Below are positions 53,899-56,930 of a stretch of 56,930 nucleotides of DNA, in pieces. The translations under genes were made by a program, and so were the position numbers. Source of the stretch: Porticoccaceae bacterium (GTDB taxonomy: Bacteria > Pseudomonadota > Gammaproteobacteria > Pseudomonadales > GM7GCV1); assembly GCA_018662305.1 (NCBI GenBank), contig JABJGI010000131.1:1-56930 (forward strand). Reading direction: 5' to 3'. The notes below the pieces were generated by a model. It made no database searches. It was not told the DNA's origin and saw only the letters and a program-made list of their open reading frames with translations. Within the stretch, counting starts at the first letter, position 1. The number at the start of each line of letters is the position of its first letter.

Positions 53899-54671
53899 CA
53901 GGAAGCTCCCTCCACTGCTGTTTCTTCTATTAAATCAGTGGAAGAATCAGTGGAAGAATCGGTGAGCTCCGACTTAGCGCGGAAATTCCCGCGCATCATA
54001 GGTTCAGTTAGAACTTCAGATGTGAGCCCGCTAACCACTGTTGTTGTATCAATGACTGTCATCTTGTCAGAGGCACGCTTAACTTGGGTCATATCGTGGT
54101 TGACCCAGAGCAGGGTTTTGTCGTTTGCCGAAAGTTCCTGTATCAGGCCTTCAAATATTTCCATGCCCGCCTCGTCGAGACTGGTCATGGGTTCGTCTAG
54201 CACAACCAGAGAGGGCTCTGGCACCAAAGCCTGAGCGAAGAGCAGACGCTGACGTTCGCCGCCGGATAGGTTGCCAATCATGGTCTTTTCTTTGTCGACA
54301 AGCTGTACGCGGTTCAAGGCTTTTTCGATACTCTCTTTGTAAGCTTTACGCAGCCCGAAGAATGCCGGCGTTTGCTGGCATACCATGGACATAAAGTTTT
54401 TTACGGTAACGGGAAGAGTTTTGTCGAAGTCGAGAAATTGCGGCACGTAGCCAATAGTGCGCGTCTGGTCGTCCGGAGCCCATTCAAATCGGATATCGCC
54501 GCTATGAGGCATTTGTCCCAAGATACAGCGCAGGGTAGAGGTTTTGCCCCCGCCGTTGGGCCCTACAATGCATTGAACCTGCCCAGGTTCTGCTGTGAGA
54601 TTGATGTTCTTGAGAATCTCGACGTTCCCGAGAGACAGGCTCAGGTTCGTTACTTGAATCTTAGGCCCCAT
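53898..54671 (-). CDS. Metal ABC transporter ATP-binding protein (ZnuC-like)
   Basis: The 257-aa ATPase has Walker A GPNGGGKTS (about 37-45), the Q-loop GYVPQFLDFD, signature LSGGERQRLLFAQAL and Walker B LVVLDEPMTSLD, with the switch His in WVNHDMTQV. This is the pattern of Zn/Mn/Fe ABC importers of the ZnuC family. The C-terminal tail contains a duplicated SSTD unit from a 12-base tandem repeat. One-base overlaps join it to both neighbours. Confidence 0.94.
   Translation of the reverse strand: MGPKIQVTNLSLSLGNVEILKNINLTAEPGQVQCIVGPNGGGKTSTLRCILGQMPHSGDIRFEWAPDDQTRTIGYVPQFLDFDKTLPVTVKNFMSMVCQQTPAFFGLRKAYKESIEKALNRVQLVDKEKTMIGNLSGGERQRLLFAQALVPEPSLVVLDEPMTSLDEAGMEIFEGLIQELSANDKTLLWVNHDMTQVKRASDKMTVIDTTTVVSGLTSEVLTEPMMRGNFRAKSELTDSSTDSSTDLIEETAVEGAS
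53935..53958. repeat. 12-base tandem duplication in the ATPase tail
   Basis: TCAGTGGAAGAA occurs twice in a row (53935-53946, 53947-53958), adding one SSTD unit in frame near the C-terminus. Confidence 0.85.
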
Positions 54672-55579
54672 TAGATGTCCTGTTGTTGATCAAAAGAGGC
54701 GCTAAATTCTAAAGCGCGTATGAGTTCTTCGATATTTTTGCGCATATCTTCTTCGAAGTGATCGGCTGAGTATTCGCCATCGGAAATATGCGAGAAGGAA
54801 AAAATCTTAACCTCTGTTTCGTTTTCGATGGTGTCTGCTAATTTGCTGGCAAAGTATTGTTCAGCAAAGAGCACGTTGACACCGCTCGAGTTAATCTCGT
54901 CGATGGTTTCCGCCAACTGCCGGGCGGTGGGTTCAACACCATGGCGGGGTTCCACCACAGCGGAAATCTGCAGGCCAAATTCCTGCATCAGATATCCGTA
55001 GGCGCCATGCATGGTGGCCGCTCGAAAGTTGCTTGAATCCAGATCGGCAACCGAAGACATATAATCTGCCTTAATACGCCGTAAGTGAGTTGCGTATTGG
55101 CGGGCGTTGGATCGATAGAAAGCCGCGTTATCTGGGTCGAGATCTCCCAAGCGTCGTGCGATTTCATAAATCTGTGCAATGGCCGCCGTAGTTGAGATAA
55201 AGGTATGAGCGTTCACCGACTGGTCTTTACCTGAAACCGGCATCAGAGCTACTGAGTCGTTTGCGTAGATCTTTGGCAGGTCGTCGTCTCGTCCAGCCGC
55301 CTGAAGAATCTCAAAGGCCCATTCATCGTGGCCTATGCCATTCAGCACCACGACATCGAGTTCAATGGCGCGCTGCATATCGGCGGCCTGTGGTGAATAT
55401 CCGTGTGGGTTGTAGCCAGCTTCAATCAGAGGTGTCACCTCTGCCCTATCTTGAACAATGTTGGCAACAAAGCTGAAATAGGGGTGAAGGGTGACACCAA
55501 TATTGAGACGTGCATGAGCCAAGGCAGGAAGGGCCAAAGCTACTAAAGTCAGAAGTGTGATAAAGGTCTTTTTATACAT
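54671..55579 (-). CDS. Periplasmic metal-binding protein (ZnuA/TroA-like)
   Basis: This is the solute-binding protein of the ABC importer. The 302-aa precursor has a signal peptide (1-23, ALAHA) and a complete set of likely metal ligands: His59 in NPHGYSP, His125 in NAHTFIS, His191 in TMHGAYGYL and Glu240 in LFAEQYF. The long His-rich loop of ZnuA is absent. I start at 55579 (MYKKTF); the frame extends upstream but into the previous gene, and this start has AAGAAAGG before it. Zinc, manganese or iron could be the ligand; sequence alone does not decide. Confidence 0.9.
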   Translation of the reverse strand: MYKKTFITLLTLVALALPALAHARLNIGVTLHPYFSFVANIVQDRAEVTPLIEAGYNPHGYSPQAADMQRAIELDVVVLNGIGHDEWAFEILQAAGRDDDLPKIYANDSVALMPVSGKDQSVNAHTFISTTAAIAQIYEIARRLGDLDPDNAAFYRSNARQYATHLRRIKADYMSSVADLDSSNFRAATMHGAYGYLMQEFGLQISAVVEPRHGVEPTARQLAETIDEINSSGVNVLFAEQYFASKLADTIENETEVKIFSFSHISDGEYSADHFEEDMRKNIEELIRALEFSASFDQQQDI

Positions 55580-55595
55580 GCCTTTCTTGTCCCAA

Positions 55596-56216
55596 TTAAA
55601 TATCACTGCCCTTGAGGCGCTCAAGTTCATCGCGCCCGGAATAAGGCACTACGTTCATCCAGCCCTCCAGCACTAAGGACTGAATTTTTGAGGTCTGAGG
55701 CAGCGGCTGGTTTGGGTTATCGTGAATCCAGATGGTGTTGTGGTTGGTCATTGAGTTTCCGGCGTGCAGGTGACCAATCACCAGAATATAAGCGCTCTGA
55801 TCCTCGGCGATCCCGCCATTGCCGTGGTAGAGGGTATAGCCTTGCATTTCGCCCTCTTGTACAACGTCACGATAGGTCCACTGGACGCGACCATTGTTTT
55901 CCCAGAAGGCGTCTTTGTAAAAGGGTGGAACGAAGTAATCTTCTAGATCCAGAATGCCGGGCCATGGGCCGAGCTCATATTGAATCCAGCCGATGTCGTC
56001 TTGGGCGATAAAAAGGGAGTTATATATCGCCTGATCAGTCTCGCTGAGGCCGTCAAAAGAACTGACTTGCCAGGATTGCAAAACCTGCCCTTCACTATCC
56101 TGCCCCATCTTCATTACATAGAAACCGGTTGCGGCCAATAAACCCACAAGGCCGCCAATCAGCAGGAGAGTTTCCCACTTGCTGGAACTCGGTTTTATGA
56201 CTTGTGAATCACTCAC
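55596..56216 (-). CDS. Single-pass membrane protein of the metal locus (DUF6162-like)
   Basis: The 206-aa product has a short cytoplasmic tail, one helix (about 17-34) and a periplasmic domain rich in Trp, Asp and His, with YHGNGGIAEDQSAYILVIGHLHAGN and MTNHNTIWIHDN. The GHLH and NHN histidines could bind metal. I believe it belongs to the small DUF6162-type family found beside metal ABC transporters, but I am not certain of the number. It overlaps the upstream gene by four bases and sits 16 bases before the binding protein. Confidence 0.6.
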   Translation of the reverse strand: MSDSQVIKPSSSKWETLLLIGGLVGLLAATGFYVMKMGQDSEGQVLQSWQVSSFDGLSETDQAIYNSLFIAQDDIGWIQYELGPWPGILDLEDYFVPPFYKDAFWENNGRVQWTYRDVVQEGEMQGYTLYHGNGGIAEDQSAYILVIGHLHAGNSMTNHNTIWIHDNPNQPLPQTSKIQSLVLEGWMNVVPYSGRDELERLKGSDI

Positions 56217-56930
56217 TGGTTTCTGCCAGCCTCAGTTAAGGGGGCTTCTGTAGCGTAAACCCAAAGAATGGCGTCCTGCGAAAAATACTCTCCTTCCAGG
56301 CTTGTCTCTGGTCCAGTCCCCAGCGCAGCAATTGCCCACCAGCCCGGCGCCGGGATGCCGAAATGGAATTCGCCATTTTCGTTGGCAATCATGGAGATAT
56401 ATTTATAGCTGGGGTGTGAAGGAGCAATAAATGGCTCTTCTCCGAACTGTGCATTTTCGGGATCTACCGCGTAATTAATGTAGTCGATTTCCAAGCGTGC
56501 AAAGGGAACAGGTTCGCCTTCTGATAGCACCACGCCACTGAATGTTTCGCCTACCCAGTTAGCGTAAGGAGTTTTAAGCGGCATGATTTCAGTTGGCAGC
56601 CCAAGAGTGGTGAACCAGTTGCTCTGACCACCACCCACGTTAAGAATAGTTTTTACAAACTGCTGGATATAAAGATTGTCGTTGACGTCAAAGTAGGGCT
56701 CCGTCACAAGTACCAATTGGTGATCACCAATATTGCGAAGCTGGTCTCGCTCAATACTCGCTTTATAGGCCTGCACGCGGTCTTCATTGCCTTCTTCATC
56801 GGTAGAATTTAGCCACTGAACTGGAGTCAGGGTGTCCATCAGATCCCTTTCTTCCATTGAAATGTAGCGTCCCGAATAGTTGCTGAAGGACTGCACTTCC
56901 ATCGGCATAGTTGGTCCACCGTCGGTGGCG
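56213..56930 (-). CDS. DUF4198/NikM-like protein, 5' truncated by the window end
   Basis: The frame is open to the window edge at 56930 (reading ...ATDGGPTMPMEVQSF), so the start lies outside; the internal ATG at 56908 is probably not the real start. The visible part of about 238 residues shows the DUF4198 pattern: a beta domain with QLVLVTEPYFDVND, then GETFSGVVLSEGEPVPFARLEIDYIN and a final NENGEFHFGIPAPGWWAIAAL. This kind of carboxypeptidase-regulatory-like domain is found in periplasmic partners of metal importers. It is the first visible gene of the operon; the promoter lies upstream of the window. Confidence 0.72.
   Translation of the reverse strand, partial: ATDGGPTMPMEVQSFSNYSGRYISMEERDLMDTLTPVQWLNSTDEEGNEDRVQAYKASIERDQLRNIGDHQLVLVTEPYFDVNDNLYIQQFVKTILNVGGGQSNWFTTLGLPTEIMPLKTPYANWVGETFSGVVLSEGEPVPFARLEIDYINYAVDPENAQFGEEPFIAPSHPSYKYISMIANENGEFHFGIPAPGWWAIAALGTGPETSLEGEYFSQDAILWVYATEAPLTEAGRNQ

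Overview
The window reads as chromosomal backbone of an aerobic gammaproteobacterium, probably a marine heterotroph of the Cellvibrionales/OM60-SAR92 type. I base this on gene content and order only: an aa3-type oxidase cluster with assembly genes, pilMNOPQ-aroK-aroB divergent from a class A PBP, rpmE/priA/SPOR/hslVU/DUF971, ubiE-ubiJ-ubiB followed by hisI-hisE-tatABC, and polA convergent with engB. I see no prophage, insertion sequence, integron, CRISPR array, rRNA or tRNA gene.

Layout. 1-890: the end of a calcium-binding-repeat protein and a small secreted protein of unknown function. 1120-9758: cytochrome c oxidase genes (coxB with a fused cytochrome c domain, coxA, ctaG, coxC) and assembly genes (SURF1, an SCO-like membrane protein, heme A and heme O synthases, SCO). 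9819-13676: polA and engB facing each other across a 429-base gap that holds two strong terminators (candidate small RNAs in the Spot 42/ErsA position) and a nested inverted-repeat element. 13828-17668: cytochrome c4, two tandem DsbA-like proteins and argS. 17709-20959: acetoacetyl-CoA synthetase and a thiolase, together an acetoacetate-to-acetyl-CoA route. 20990-22768: a Kef-type cation/proton antiporter. 22927-27214: a CHASE2 Ser/Thr kinase, a PP2C phosphatase and an FHA protein. The kinase gene is split by what looks like a 5-base tandem duplication. 27259-37642: cca, aroB, aroK, the type IV pilus assembly genes and PBP1A. 37715-43222: rpmE, priA, a SPOR protein, hslVU behind a heat-shock-type promoter, and DUF971. 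43235-44619: a PAP2 phosphatase and a divergent Tag-like glycosylase. 44725-50324: ubiquinone, histidine and Tat genes, then slyX. 50436-51968: a patatin-like protein, a GNAT protein and a small lipoprotein.

52067-56930 (minus strand) is a compact metal-uptake operon cut by the window end: DUF4198-like protein, single-pass membrane protein, ZnuA-like binding protein, ATPase, permease, and a second ZnuA-like lipoprotein that has lost its metal-ligand histidines. The order binding protein-ATPase-permease-binding protein recalls fpvCDEF of Pseudomonas, which recovers iron from a siderophore in the periplasm, more than a plain znuABC.

The items I would look at first are the split kinase, the two-binding-protein metal locus, and the polA-engB intergenic region. 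All function calls come from reading motifs; no database search was run.
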